DNA from: JABFRG01 sp046351415
GTDB lineage: Bacteria > Myxococcota_A > Polyangia > Polyangiales > Polyangiaceae
DNA: 64,000 bases
Assembly (NCBI GenBank): GCA_046351415.1
Contig: JAXLYO010000001.1
Location: 744,001-808,000 of the forward strand
Direction of reading: 5' to 3'
How positions within the stretch are numbered: the first letter of the stretch is position 1; each line of letters begins with the position of its first letter. The notes beneath the pieces are model-generated. The model was not told the DNA's origin and ran no database searches. It was given only the letters and a program-made list of their open reading frames with translations. Position numbers and translations under genes: made by a program. This document shows positions 17,654-26,742 of this stretch, in pieces.

Positions 17654-18763
17654 TCACGGGCAAGCACTACAAATCATCACTGGGCTGGCTGCGCTCCGCG
17701 GAGTGGGGTTGAACAGCACGAAGTCCGTGGAGTTCGTGTTGGTGTCGGTGCAACCTAGGTCGTTGCGTGCAGCCGAGTAGCCGGAGGCAAGGCCGCTGAA
17801 TGCTGCACCTTCGAACTGCTGCGTGGATCCATAGCCGAAGAGATCTACGTAGCCCGCCGGAAACGCGCCGGTGAGCGGCGCTAGGCCCGCGACGATCGCT
17901 ACGCGACCGCCGCCTGCTGGAAGGTTGTAGGTACCACTTGCTTGATGCGCGGGCAGCGACTGGACGTTGCCCCCCACCGTCTGCGCGAGCCGCACCAAAT
18001 AGTACCCGCCTGGCGGCACGGTGCCACTCAGTGGCGTCACGTCCCAATCCCCCGTTGAGAAGCCGTCTTGCCCCTGCAGCGACCAACCCGAAAGGTTGAT
18101 GGTCACGCGCGAGCGGTTGTGGAGCGTGACGTAGTCGTAGCCATAGAGAATGCCGCCGTGGGGATACACTTCCGAGATGACCATGTCCGGGTTGCAGCCG
18201 CCCGCGTCGGGTGCGCTTCCCTCCATGGGCGCGTCACTGCTTCCGTCGGCGACCAGAGTGTCCGGTGCAGCATCGGTCGGCGCACCGACATCGAGCGGTG
18301 CGTCCTGGGAAGCGTCTGCCGGAGGCGGCCCCGCGTCGAACGGTGCTCCTGGTCCGGAGACGCGAAACAAGATCGGGTCCGGGTTCTCACGACATAGATG
18401 TGCGGGCACGTCCACGTTCACCCCGCAGATCGCGGGAAACGGTCCTTGCATCGTCACGACGAAGGTGACGTCGTCGATGCGCTCGAGGGTGGCGCGCGCC
18501 GGTTGCTGGCAGTTCACCGACGGCGTGTAGCTGCCGCCGGACAATTCCACGCGAAAACGCGTTCCGCTCTGCACGTTGATCTCGCCGTCGAACGGGACAC
18601 GATTGCTGCTGTTGTCGACAGTATAGTACCCGTATCGGTTGGCGATCGGGCTACGACTGCACTGTGAGTTGGTGGCGAGCGGGCCGCAGGCCAACCCGGC
18701 AAAGGTTCCCAAAGTGGTAAGAACGAGTGCGGCAACGAAGCCGCGGCGGATCGAAAGGCGCAT
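17654..18763 (-). CDS. Lipoprotein with a lamin-tail-like domain
   Basis: The 369-residue protein has a lipobox (LGTFAGLAC), an N-terminal Cys-containing beta domain (residues 30-125), an Asp/Ala/Pro-rich linker (about 140-190), and a C-terminal domain with the lamin-tail hallmarks. These are MVISEVYPHGG, DYVTLHNRSRVTINLSGWSLQ, VPPGGYYLVRL and a TSTDFVLFNPTPRSAA-like ending. Bacterial lamin-tail domains are found in secreted, often DNA- or carbohydrate-associated proteins; the exact role here is unknown. It is convergent with the LuxR gene, 14 bp apart. Confidence 0.78.
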   Translation of the reverse strand: MRLSIRRGFVAALVLTTLGTFAGLACGPLATNSQCSRSPIANRYGYYTVDNSSNRVPFDGEINVQSGTRFRVELSGGSYTPSVNCQQPARATLERIDDVTFVVTMQGPFPAICGVNVDVPAHLCRENPDPILFRVSGPGAPFDAGPPPADASQDAPLDVGAPTDAAPDTLVADGSSDAPMEGSAPDAGGCNPDMVISEVYPHGGILYGYDYVTLHNRSRVTINLSGWSLQGQDGFSTGDWDVTPLSGTVPPGGYYLVRLAQTVGGNVQSLPAHQASGTYNLPAGGGRVAIVAGLAPLTGAFPAGYVDLFGYGSTQQFEGAAFSGLASGYSAARNDLGCTDTNTNSTDFVLFNPTPRSAASPVMICSACP

Positions 18764-18931
18764 GGTCTCACCGTACGCACCGCTCGCTCGGCCCTCTATG
18801 CTTCGTTTCCTTACGCAAAGGGCCTTCCGTCAGGTGTGACGTGCCCGTGTTCTCGGGCGGCATGAAGTACCTGATCGCCCACCGACGTCCGAGCGTTCGG
18901 CCTGAAGGCGAGCTTCCTTGCGCTCTTCGTG

Positions 18932-18955
18932 ATTAATGAGTATACACTCATTAAT
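18932..18955. promoter_or_regulatory. 24-bp palindromic operator overlapping the TetR start
   Basis: Half-sites ATTAATGAGTAT and its reverse complement match at 11 of 12 positions. The palindrome covers the first possible ATG (18936) and touches the second (18954) of the following TetR gene, so repressor bound there would block its own expression and that of the whole efflux operon. Confidence 0.75.
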
Positions 18956-19586
18956 GGCGCGACCAGTGGTCATTCGCGATGCGCAGATCCTCGAGGCCGC
19001 TCGGGCGGTGTTTCTCGAGCAGGGGGCGCGGGCAACGACGGCAGAGGTGGCCCGGCGCGCGGGCGTAGCCGAGGGCTCGGTGTTCAAGCGCTTCGGCACG
19101 AAGGACAATCTCTTCGCCAAAGCGATGCTCGGCCCGACGGGGGCGCCCCCTTGGCTGGCGACTCTCCACGCGCAGAGCGAGCGAGGGGATCCGCGCGCGA
19201 CGCTCGAAGAGGTGGGCATCGAGGCCATCGGCTTCTTTCAGACCATGCTTCCCGTCCTCATGATGGCATGGTCGAATCCGAGCCCGTCCGGATTGCCTTC
19301 CATTCTCGCGAGTGACGATCCGCCGCCGGTCATTGCCCTTCGCGCCCTCACGCGCTTTTTCGCTGCCGAAGAGCGAGCAGGGCGCATCCGTCGGTGCGAC
19401 CCGCATGTCGCCGCTCGAACCTACTTGGGTGGGCTCGTGCAGTACGTGTTCCTCGACATCGTGATCGGGCGCGGAAAGAGCGAGCCTCCTTCTCCGGAAA
19501 AGCATGTACGCGGGCTCGTCGACCTTCTCTTCGAGGGTCTTGCCCCTCGCGCCAAGTCGCATCGCCCAAGGAGGCCTCGTGAGTGA
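18936..19586 (+). CDS. TetR-family repressor of the downstream efflux operon
   Basis: About 210-216 residues depending on the start (ATG 18936 or the better-placed ATG 18954, MARPVVIRDAQILEAA). The TetR HTH is clear: ILEAARAVFLEQGARATTAEVARRAGVAEGSVFKRFGTKDNLF. The C-terminal domain is helical, as in TetR repressors of drug exporters. The stop overlaps the GTG start of the HlyD gene by eight bases, making a TetR-HlyD-ABC-ABC2 operon. The palindrome at 18932-18955 is its probable operator. Confidence 0.88.
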   Translation: MSIHSLMARPVVIRDAQILEAARAVFLEQGARATTAEVARRAGVAEGSVFKRFGTKDNLFAKAMLGPTGAPPWLATLHAQSERGDPRATLEEVGIEAIGFFQTMLPVLMMAWSNPSPSGLPSILASDDPPPVIALRALTRFFAAEERAGRIRRCDPHVAARTYLGGLVQYVFLDIVIGRGKSEPPSPEKHVRGLVDLLFEGLAPRAKSHRPRRPRE

Positions 19587-20730
19587 AGAAGTGAAGAAAC
19601 GCAACCCGCGGTTCGTGGTCCTCGCGATCGCCGTTCTCGGCCTCGTCGCGTATGTGGGCTATCGCGTCTATTTGTCGAAGAAACCCTTCGAATGGAGCGG
19701 CACCGTCGAAGCACGCACCATCGACGTGGGTTCCCGCGTCGGTGGTCGCATCAAAGAGGTGCTCGTCCACGAAGGAGACGAAGTTGCAGAAGGACAGCCC
19801 CTCGTCGTGTTCGAACTCGGTGACCTCGAGGCACAGAAGCTCGCGGCCGAGGGCGCCCTGCTCCAAGCCCAAGCACTGCTCGAGAAGCTCGAAAAGGGCG
19901 CCCGGCCCGAAGAGATCGAACAGGCCAAAGCGCGCTCGATGACGGCCAACGCCGCGCTCGTCGAGTCCAAGACCGGCGCGCGGCAAGAGCAGATAGGCGC
20001 CGCCGAGGCACGTCTCGCTGCCCAAGAGAGCCTTGTCGAGAAGGCGCGCCTCGATCAAGAGCGCGTCGCGAGCTTGTTCCGGGCCGGCGCGGTCGCACAA
20101 GTCGAAGCCGACAACGCCGCACTCGCCCTCAGGGCTGCGCAGGCGACACGCGATGCACTCAAGAAGCAACTCGATGAGCTCAAAAACGGCGTCCGAACGG
20201 AGCAACTCCAGCAAGCGGAAGCACGCGCCCTCGAGGCCGACGCAGTGGCACGGCTCGTTCGCGCCGGCTCCCGCGTCGAAGACATCAAAGCCGCGCGTGG
20301 CTCGGTCACGAGTGCCCAGGGCAGGCTCGAACAGATCAAGGTCCTCATCACCGAAGCCACAGTGCGTGCGCCACGCAAGACCCGCGTCGAGTCCCTCGAC
20401 CTCCGCCCCGGCGACCTGGTCATGCCGAATGCGAAGGTCGCAACGTTGCTCGAGGAAGACCAGCTCTACCTGCGCATCTACGTTCCCGAAACGCAGCTCG
20501 GTTTCGTGAAGATCGGGAGCGAGGTCCCCATTTCCGTCGACTCGTTTCCGAAGGAACACTTCAAGGGGACGCTCGAACACCTCGCGTCCGTCGGAGAGTA
20601 TTCGCCGCGAAACCTGCAAACCGCAGACGAGCGTGCCAACCAGGTCTTTGCTGCACGCGTGGGCGTCAAGGAAGGACGCGACCGGCTGCGCGCGGGCATG
20701 GCTGCCTTCATCGAGGTACCACGCCCTTGA
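19579..20730 (+). CDS. HlyD-family periplasmic adaptor subunit
   Basis: A 383-residue membrane-fusion protein with a single N-terminal membrane anchor (PRFVVLAIAVLGLVAYVGYRVYL), a lipoyl half-motif (GTVEARTIDVGSRVGGRIKE), and long alpha-helical hairpin repeats rich in QAxA and EQI segments (residues 90-250). The second lipoyl half and beta-barrel follow (ATVRAPRKTRVES..PGDLVM). It links inner-membrane ABC components to an outer-membrane channel. The GTG at 19579 follows AAGGAGGC, which makes it the best start and overlaps the TetR stop. It is similar in design to YbhG. Confidence 0.9.
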   Translation: MSEEVKKRNPRFVVLAIAVLGLVAYVGYRVYLSKKPFEWSGTVEARTIDVGSRVGGRIKEVLVHEGDEVAEGQPLVVFELGDLEAQKLAAEGALLQAQALLEKLEKGARPEEIEQAKARSMTANAALVESKTGARQEQIGAAEARLAAQESLVEKARLDQERVASLFRAGAVAQVEADNAALALRAAQATRDALKKQLDELKNGVRTEQLQQAEARALEADAVARLVRAGSRVEDIKAARGSVTSAQGRLEQIKVLITEATVRAPRKTRVESLDLRPGDLVMPNAKVATLLEEDQLYLRIYVPETQLGFVKIGSEVPISVDSFPKEHFKGTLEHLASVGEYSPRNLQTADERANQVFAARVGVKEGRDRLRAGMAAFIEVPRP

Positions 20731-21704
20731 GTTACGTGCATCCTCCAGCCATCCTCGTCGAAGGAGTGTCCCGAAACTTCGGGGACTTCGTTGCGCTCGA
20801 CCGCGTGAATCTGTCGGTACCGCGCGGCCTCGTCTATGGCCTCCTCGGACCAAACGGCTCCGGCAAGTCGACGCTCATCCGCATTCTGTGCGGCCTCCTC
20901 GCCCCTACGGAGGGGAAGGCCAGCGTCCTCGGCCTCGACGTGGCGACCAAGGGCGAGGAGATTCGAAAGCAGATCGGCTACATGAGTCAGAAGTTCGCTC
21001 TCTACGAAGACCTCACGGTCTCGGAGAACCTCGACTTCTATGCCGGCATTTACGGTCTTTCGGGTACGAAGAAGCGCGAACGAAAGGCCGCGGCGGTCGA
21101 ACTGACGCACATAGGTCCGTATCTCGAGCGGCGAGCAGGGCTTCTCTCCGGTGGCTGGAAACAGCGCCTCGCGCTCGGCGCTGCGCTCATGCACGAGCCG
21201 CGCGTCGTCTTCCTCGACGAGCCGACCGCAGGCATCGACCCCGTGGCGCGTCGAGAACTCTGGGACTTGCTCTTCGAGCTCGCCGCGCAAGGCATCACCC
21301 TGCTCGTGACAACGCATTACATGGACGAAGCCGAGCGCTGCGGCGAGGTCGGCTACTTGTACTTGTCTCGCTTGCTCGTCACGGGGACACCGGACGTGCT
21401 CAAGGCCTCCGAAGCCGTCAACAAGCCTGACGCGAAGCGCCTCGAAATCGAGACCCGTGACGCCGCGCGTACGCTCTCGTGGCTTCGGGACCAACCCTTC
21501 ACGAAGGGAGCCACGATCTTCGGACAGGCCGTACACGCCGTCATCGACAAGAGCATGGAGGAAGAGGAGCTCGTGACGAGACTCGAGCACGCTGGCTTCG
21601 CAAAGCCAACGACCCGTGCCATCACCCCGTCTCTCGAAGATGTCTTCGTCACGTTGACGGAAGAGGCGGCCCTGGCGCGGCGCGCGGAACAGGGAGGCGT
21701 TTGA
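20727..21704 (+). CDS. ABC exporter ATP-binding protein
   Basis: The 325-residue ATPase carries Walker A GPNGSGKST, a Q-loop (GYMSQKFALYEDLTV), the signature LLSGGWKQRLALG, Walker B VVFLDEPTAGIDP and switch His in VTTHYMDEAERC. The C-terminal 90 residues are the usual extension of DrrA/YbhF-type exporters. The TTG start overlaps the HlyD stop by four bases, so it is translationally coupled. It energises the ABC-2 permease that follows directly. Confidence 0.92.
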   Translation: MSYVHPPAILVEGVSRNFGDFVALDRVNLSVPRGLVYGLLGPNGSGKSTLIRILCGLLAPTEGKASVLGLDVATKGEEIRKQIGYMSQKFALYEDLTVSENLDFYAGIYGLSGTKKRERKAAAVELTHIGPYLERRAGLLSGGWKQRLALGAALMHEPRVVFLDEPTAGIDPVARRELWDLLFELAAQGITLLVTTHYMDEAERCGEVGYLYLSRLLVTGTPDVLKASEAVNKPDAKRLEIETRDAARTLSWLRDQPFTKGATIFGQAVHAVIDKSMEEEELVTRLEHAGFAKPTTRAITPSLEDVFVTLTEEAALARRAEQGGV

Positions 21705-22814
21705 ATGTGGGCCTCGTTCGTATCCATCTTCCAGAAAGAGTTCCTCCATGTGAGGCGGGACCGCGCCACGCTCGTGATGGCGCTCGCGCTTCCCTTGTTC
21801 CAGCTTCTTCTGTTCGGGTTCATCGATCAGACGGTGCGAAACCTGCCGACCATCGTCGTCGACCAAGACCGGTCGCCCGACAGCCGTGAGTTCCAGGACC
21901 AAATGCGTGCAACGGGGACGTTCAAGATCGAAACCGTGACGACCAACCCGAAGGCTGCGCGCGAAGAGATCATCTCTGGGCGCGCACGCGTCGGCGTGAT
22001 ATTGCCTCCTGACTTCCACGACAAGAAGACGCGCGGTCAAACGGCGAAGGTCCTCGTCCTCATCGATGGAAGTGATTCCACCGCGAGCGCGCAGGCACTT
22101 GCTTCGATCAACGGACTCGTCGCGCAGTCGAACTTGCTTGCCGTCCAAGAGAGGGTGCAAGGCGCGTCGGTGCCGATGGCGGCGCAACCGACCATCTTGT
22201 TCAACCCCGATGGGCGCACGCCGAACTACATCATCCCAGGGCTCGTCGCGATTCTGCTCCAGATCGTCGCCATCATGCTGGCGGCCGTCTCCATCGTTCG
22301 TGAGCGCGAGCGAGGGACGCTCGATCAGCTCCTCGTAACGCCGATTCATCCACTTGGCCTGATGCTGGGAAAGCTTGGGCCCTACCTCATCATCGGACTC
22401 GCCGAGATGGCGATGGTCCTCACGGCGATGCGGTTCGGCTTCGGCGTGCCCATTCGGGGGAGCCTCGTGTTCTTGTTCGCGATGGCGATCGTGTATCTCT
22501 TTTCGCTTCTCGCACTCGGCCTATTCCTGTCGACCGTCGCGAAGACGCAGATAGCTGCACAGCAGATGACCCAAATGCTGCTGCTGCCTTCGATCTTCCT
22601 TTCGGGGTACATCTTTCCGGCGGAGGGCTTGCCCGTCGTACTGCGATACATGGGTCGCCTTTTGCCTGCGACCCACATGATAGCCATCATGCGAGGTGTC
22701 GTTCTGAGGGATGCCGGCCCCTTCGAGCTGTGGCCCCACGTCCTGGTCCTCGTCATCCAGAGCGTCTTGCTCGTGTACCTGAGCGCGAGACGTTTCAAGA
22801 AGGTTGCGGCGTGA
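21705..22814 (+). CDS. ABC-2 type exporter permease
   Basis: A 369-residue permease beginning immediately after the ATPase stop codon. It has an N-terminal membrane segment (LVMALALPLFQLLLFGF), a large extracytoplasmic loop (residues 45-170) and five to six C-terminal helices. Among these are a conserved VRERERGTLDQLLVTP motif and a LPSIFLSGYIFPAEGLP segment, both hallmarks of the ABC2_membrane_3/YbhR family. One permease gene suggests a homodimeric exporter. The operon most likely exports a toxic compound sensed by the TetR protein. Confidence 0.92.
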   Translation: MWASFVSIFQKEFLHVRRDRATLVMALALPLFQLLLFGFIDQTVRNLPTIVVDQDRSPDSREFQDQMRATGTFKIETVTTNPKAAREEIISGRARVGVILPPDFHDKKTRGQTAKVLVLIDGSDSTASAQALASINGLVAQSNLLAVQERVQGASVPMAAQPTILFNPDGRTPNYIIPGLVAILLQIVAIMLAAVSIVRERERGTLDQLLVTPIHPLGLMLGKLGPYLIIGLAEMAMVLTAMRFGFGVPIRGSLVFLFAMAIVYLFSLLALGLFLSTVAKTQIAAQQMTQMLLLPSIFLSGYIFPAEGLPVVLRYMGRLLPATHMIAIMRGVVLRDAGPFELWPHVLVLVIQSVLLVYLSARRFKKVAA

Positions 22815-22966
22815 GCGACTCCCGCACCCGGTCGGCACGAAAGGACTCGAAGCAGCTATTTCTGACCCAGTGAAGGGTGCCTAAGGGGTAACCATGGCTG
22901 CGACGAGGGCCGAGGCCCACGATCGCCCAGCTTGCCGGCGGGAAGGCCGAGTGGAAGGATCTGGGT

Positions 22967-23725
22967 ATGCGCGCCGCGTTCTTTCCTCGTGTGCTTCTCA
23001 CACTCCTCGTTGCCGGAGCCTGGCACTCGCCCGTCGCCGCACGTGCGGATGAAGCGCCGGCCGCACCGCTCGTCCCGTCGCTTGCCCCCCTTCTCTCACG
23101 CACGGCCGTCCATGCCGAGCAGTTCGAAGAGATGAAAAAGCGAGGGTCGTACACGCTCCGCGGGCGCATGGAGGAACTCGACCGCAGTGGCCACGTCGAC
23201 GGAACGAAAGAGATGGTCCTGCGCGTGATCGCGACGCCCACGAAGAAGACGACCGAGCTCGTCCAATACCTCGAAGACGGTACCGACAAGACCGAAGAGG
23301 CAAGGCAGAAGGAAGCGAAGCGAAAGGCCGAACCACCGAAAGCCGAGAAGAAGCCGAAGATGAGCGACTTTCGACTTCCCTTCCTCGCGGCAGAGCAGGG
23401 TCGCTACTTCTTCTCCATCGTGGGGCGCGATCTGCAGAGAAACCAAACGCGCATCGCCTTTCAGCCAAAGGTGCCCGCGGAAGACGCGTTTCATGGCTCC
23501 GCGTGGGTCGACGAAGCGAGCGGCGAGATTCTGACCCTCGGGTTCTCTCCGAGCAAGTACCCGACGTTCATCGATCAGCTCGACGTCACGGTTCGCTTCG
23601 ACCTCATGACGCCACTCGGCCGCGCACCCTCGAGCTTCACATTCGATGCGCGCGGCAGCTTCCTCCTCATTCGCAAGCACTACCGAGGCACGGCCACCTT
23701 GAGTGACGCGCGCCTCGGCTTCTGA
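22967..23725 (+). CDS. Exported protein of unknown function
   Basis: A 252-residue protein with a signal peptide (RVLLTLLVAGAWHSPVAARADE), a charged Lys/Glu-rich segment in the middle (residues 100-130) and a beta-rich C-terminal half (TRIAFQPKVPAEDAFHGSAWVDEASGEILTLGFSPS). The latter resembles the outer-membrane-lipoprotein-sorting fold of LolA/LolB-type proteins, a weak structural guess. It follows the ABC exporter operon after 152 bp and might be co-expressed. Confidence 0.6.
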   Translation: MRAAFFPRVLLTLLVAGAWHSPVAARADEAPAAPLVPSLAPLLSRTAVHAEQFEEMKKRGSYTLRGRMEELDRSGHVDGTKEMVLRVIATPTKKTTELVQYLEDGTDKTEEARQKEAKRKAEPPKAEKKPKMSDFRLPFLAAEQGRYFFSIVGRDLQRNQTRIAFQPKVPAEDAFHGSAWVDEASGEILTLGFSPSKYPTFIDQLDVTVRFDLMTPLGRAPSSFTFDARGSFLLIRKHYRGTATLSDARLGF

Positions 23726-23730
23726 CGTAG

Positions 23731-24163
23731 CTACTTCAGTGAGACGACCGCGAGCGTGTTCGAGAGATTGCCGAGGTCGGCGATACGAATGGCGTCCCCT
23801 GCGACCGAGTAGATGAAGTTGTCCATGATGACGCTGCGCTTGACCGTAGATGTCGCGTCGGTCCACCAGTTGCCGCAAAGCGACGAGTCATACCCAGTGC
23901 CATTCGATGCATTGGGGTGTGCCACGCGGCCCTTCACCTGAGTTCGAGAGCTCAATTATGCCGGCTCGCTCGATGTCCGCGAGCGCGATGGACCGAATGA
24001 CGGATGCAGCTTCGTCGCAGTTCGCGACCGGGACGAGCGAAGCTCCGAGGTTCATGTTTGCCGTCACGACGGGCGGTTCTTTGGAACACGCGCCCGTCAG
24101 CGTGGCGAGCAAGGTTGCGACAAGGACGGAAGAAGGCAGAGGAAGAAGAGCGAGTTTGCGCAT
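23731..24163 (-). pseudogene. Remnant of a secreted beta-propeller lipoprotein, large internal deletion
   Basis: Two short frames on the minus strand make up the two ends of one gene. The first (24163-23888) gives a lipoprotein signal peptide (LLATLTGACSKEPP) and an NCDEAASVIRSIALADIERAG segment. The second (23955-23731) gives a SSLCGNWWTD..VKRSVIMDNFIYSVAGDAIRIADLGNL ending. These match, from memory of the family, the N-terminus and the extreme C-terminus of secreted beta-propeller-domain proteins (pfam09826 type), which are normally several hundred residues longer. The core is missing and the two ends lie in different frames, so the gene is dead. Confidence 0.6.
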
Positions 24164-24433
24164 GTGTGCCGGATTGCAGCCGCTGTGCCGTGCTCAACCA
24201 CTCGGAACCATTGGTATCCAGCTGTGCCACACTGAGCCAAGGGGCCTGTGCCGCGAATCCGAAATCGCGGTGGCATCTACGAGGGCTTGGGGGCCCGGGC
24301 ACCGTAAGCATCATGTCGATAGAACCCTAACGACGGCCACCAGTTCCTTCGAAAATGGCGAGGCCATCGCAGGATGCGGGGGAAAGAAGCGGGAGAGCGC
24401 GACACGGAACGACTCTTGCTAACCACGCGGCCC

Positions 24434-25966
24434 ATGAAGCGTGGTGCTCCCCTCTTGTTGTGCATCCCATGGCTGCTGTCGGTTGCGTGCTCGGACGATG
24501 CCCCCGCGCCAGTCGCCCCGCAAACGCCGCCTCCAAAGACGACCCCCGCGCCTCCTGCGCCACCACCTCCACCGGAGCCTCCTCCTGTATGCGTCGAATC
24601 AGCGCTTGGCGCGTCTTTGGAGAAGCTCGAAGGGGTCGGAGACATCGAGAACGTCGATTGTGGCAAGTACGTGGAGGGCGCGGCGACCTGCTTCACCTTC
24701 ACGTTTACGCAGAAGCTCGATCATACGAACGAGGGGAATGCCACCGTCTTCAAGCAAAGGGGGCAGCTGATTCATCGAAGCTGCAGCGCTCCGACGACCA
24801 TCATGGACAATGGCTATGGGCTGCCGGAGGTCATCTACGAGATGGAACCGAGCATCCTCTTTGCGACGAACACGGTGATTCTCGAACATCGCTTCCAAGG
24901 CGAGTCGCTACCCCCGGCGAAGGACCGACTGTGGACCAGCCTCAGCATCGAGAACGGCGCCAGGGACACGCATGCGGTCATCGCCTCGTTCAAGAAGCTC
25001 TACCCTCAGAAGTGGGTAAGCACGGGCGCGAGCAAAGGTGGAATCACGGCCGTGTATCATCGCTTCTTCTTCCCGAACGACGTCGACGGCACGGTGGGCT
25101 ATGTCGCACCAGCCTCCCTCGCGCGACAAGACACACGTTACCAAGAGCGCCTCGACTCGGGTGTGTTTCCCGCAGCGTGTACGACCGCGCTGCATGCATT
25201 CCAGACGGGCGCACTCGGAATACGGCGCCCCGCGTTCACCGCGGCGTTGGTCGGAAAGTACGGTCTCTCCGAGGCCGACGCGAACTACTCGCTCGAGTCG
25301 AGCATCGCGCATTTCGATTGGGGATTCTGGCAATCCGGGGGCCACTGCGATGCGATCCCCGAGGCCAATGCGAGCGATCAGGCGCACGTCGCCTATTTCG
25401 AAAAGTATTTGCAGAGCGGCAGAGCGCCGCACACGTTGCCCGCGACACGGGCGGAGATCTCCTACGCCGCCTTGTCATACGAGTGGGCATGGCAACAAGG
25501 GTTCGCGCTCCAAGTCGGGAAACACCTCGGCCCCGATCTCTTCCAGACGCAAGTCATCGCCGATTCGACGAGCGCAGCCTACTTCCAGCGCATCATTCCA
25601 GGCGAACCACTGCCGGCCTTCGATGGCAGCGTGACAGAGAGGACGCGCGATTGGGTCAAAACGTCCGCGGAGCGGCTCGTGCTCATCTACGGTGAGCTCG
25701 ACCCCTGGAGTGGCGGTGCGCTCGATGCGCCTCTGCACCCTTCCTCGGGACGTTACTACGCTCCCGGCGCCGATCATGGCGCGAGCATTCAGGACCTTTC
25801 GAACGCAGAGCAAATGGGCGCACTGTCCAAAGTGGCATCGATGTATGGGAAGGCGATGGCGGTGCGAGGAGACGCGAGCCAGCGCGAAAAGATGCACCAA
25901 CGCATCCGTGACGCACGCGAAGCACTCGTCCGGCACGAAGCCGTCGTCGCGCGCATGCGGCACTAG
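24434..25966 (+). CDS. S37-type (tripeptidyl aminopeptidase-like) secreted peptidase lipoprotein
   Basis: A 510-residue protein starting at ATG 24434 with a lipobox (IPWLLSVAC) and a Pro/Ala/Thr-rich linker (PPPKTTPAPPAPPPPPEPPP). The alpha/beta-hydrolase domain of the PS-10/S37 peptidase family follows: HTNEGNATVFKQRGQLIH, EHRFQGESLPP, and nucleophile motif STGASKGGITAVYHRFFFP with the catalytic Ser in GASKGG. The C-terminal PGADHGAS carries a candidate catalytic His, and the Asp is probably in YGELDPWSGG. Family members cleave N-terminal tripeptides from extracellular proteins. It is followed by a hairpin terminator. Confidence 0.85.
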   Translation: MKRGAPLLLCIPWLLSVACSDDAPAPVAPQTPPPKTTPAPPAPPPPPEPPPVCVESALGASLEKLEGVGDIENVDCGKYVEGAATCFTFTFTQKLDHTNEGNATVFKQRGQLIHRSCSAPTTIMDNGYGLPEVIYEMEPSILFATNTVILEHRFQGESLPPAKDRLWTSLSIENGARDTHAVIASFKKLYPQKWVSTGASKGGITAVYHRFFFPNDVDGTVGYVAPASLARQDTRYQERLDSGVFPAACTTALHAFQTGALGIRRPAFTAALVGKYGLSEADANYSLESSIAHFDWGFWQSGGHCDAIPEANASDQAHVAYFEKYLQSGRAPHTLPATRAEISYAALSYEWAWQQGFALQVGKHLGPDLFQTQVIADSTSAAYFQRIIPGEPLPAFDGSVTERTRDWVKTSAERLVLIYGELDPWSGGALDAPLHPSSGRYYAPGADHGASIQDLSNAEQMGALSKVASMYGKAMAVRGDASQREKMHQRIRDAREALVRHEAVVARMRH

Positions 25967-25986
25967 TCCGACCATCGCGAGGCTGT

Positions 25987-26016
25987 GGCTGTCCCACAAT
26001 CTTTCTAGGGACAGCC
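25987..26016 (+). terminator. Hairpin downstream of the S37 peptidase gene
   Basis: A perfect 9-bp stem (GGCTGTCCC and GGGACAGCC) with a 12-base loop starts 21 bases after the stop codon. There is no T-tract, so it may act as a weak or factor-assisted terminator. Confidence 0.5.
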
Positions 26017-26095
26017 CCTAGGGTAGCTCGCTCGGCACTGCCCGCTCGCCCATTTCGAGACCCGCATCGAGCCATCTTGGGTAGACTGAAGCTCG

Positions 26096-26740
26096 ATGAG
26101 ACACCTGCTTCTCGTACCCGCTTGCGTCCTCACCATCGCCTCCTGCAGTACAGCCAGTACGTCCGCGCCGAACGATGCCGGATCCGTGGCCACCGAGGAC
26201 GCCATGAACACATCGGATGCGAACATCCCCGACGTAAGGGACGCAGGCAGCCCGAACGACGCCTCGCTCGACGCTCCGTTCGACGCGGGTCAAGATCCTT
26301 GTCCCATTGCGACGCCGGGCGACGGCGGTGCCAGGGCCAATTTCGAATCCGAGCTCACTGACGGCATTTGGGCCTTCGGCGATGGAACTTCGTTCACCTA
26401 CGTTCGCTTCAACTACACCGGCGGTCTCCAAGGTTCGGCCGACTACCTTCCCGCGACTTCGCCCGGTTACTTTCCGTGCAAGGCGGGAATCGGCCTCTCG
26501 ACCGCCAACGTCTCCGATGGCAGCGCCATCTTGCAGCTTCCGAGCGGCTGCAACAACGAGGGTCACCGTTTCGAGTTTCTCTGCGTTGCGCCAGGCGGAG
26601 GCTCCCGTCCGTCCGCCAACCTCCAAGCCACGATCCGAGACAACCCGCCGGGCAACGTTCTCCCATCGAAGATCATCAAGGGGTATCGCTACCCGAAGGC
26701 ACATTGTTCCGCGGACATGAAGACTTGCGGGCAACTGTGA
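26096..26740 (+). CDS. Secreted lipoprotein of unknown function
   Basis: The 214-residue protein has a lipobox (ACVLTIASC), an Asp/Ala/Asn-rich linker to about residue 75 (SDANIPDVRDAGSPNDASLDA) and a C-terminal beta-rich domain. That domain has four cysteines (SPGYFPCKAG, PSGCNNEG, FEFLCVAPG and AHCSADMKTC) and no recognised family. The stop is followed three bases later by the acetyltransferase ATG, so the two genes are closely linked. Confidence 0.68.
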   Translation: MRHLLLVPACVLTIASCSTASTSAPNDAGSVATEDAMNTSDANIPDVRDAGSPNDASLDAPFDAGQDPCPIATPGDGGARANFESELTDGIWAFGDGTSFTYVRFNYTGGLQGSADYLPATSPGYFPCKAGIGLSTANVSDGSAILQLPSGCNNEGHRFEFLCVAPGGGSRPSANLQATIRDNPPGNVLPSKIIKGYRYPKAHCSADMKTCGQL

Positions 26741-26742
26741 CG

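Noticed and set aside
19348..20853. Long minus-strand frame of about 500 residues across the HlyD gene
   Set aside because: It is the shadow of the HlyD coding region in GC-rich DNA with high third-position GC; it has no motif and no start signal.
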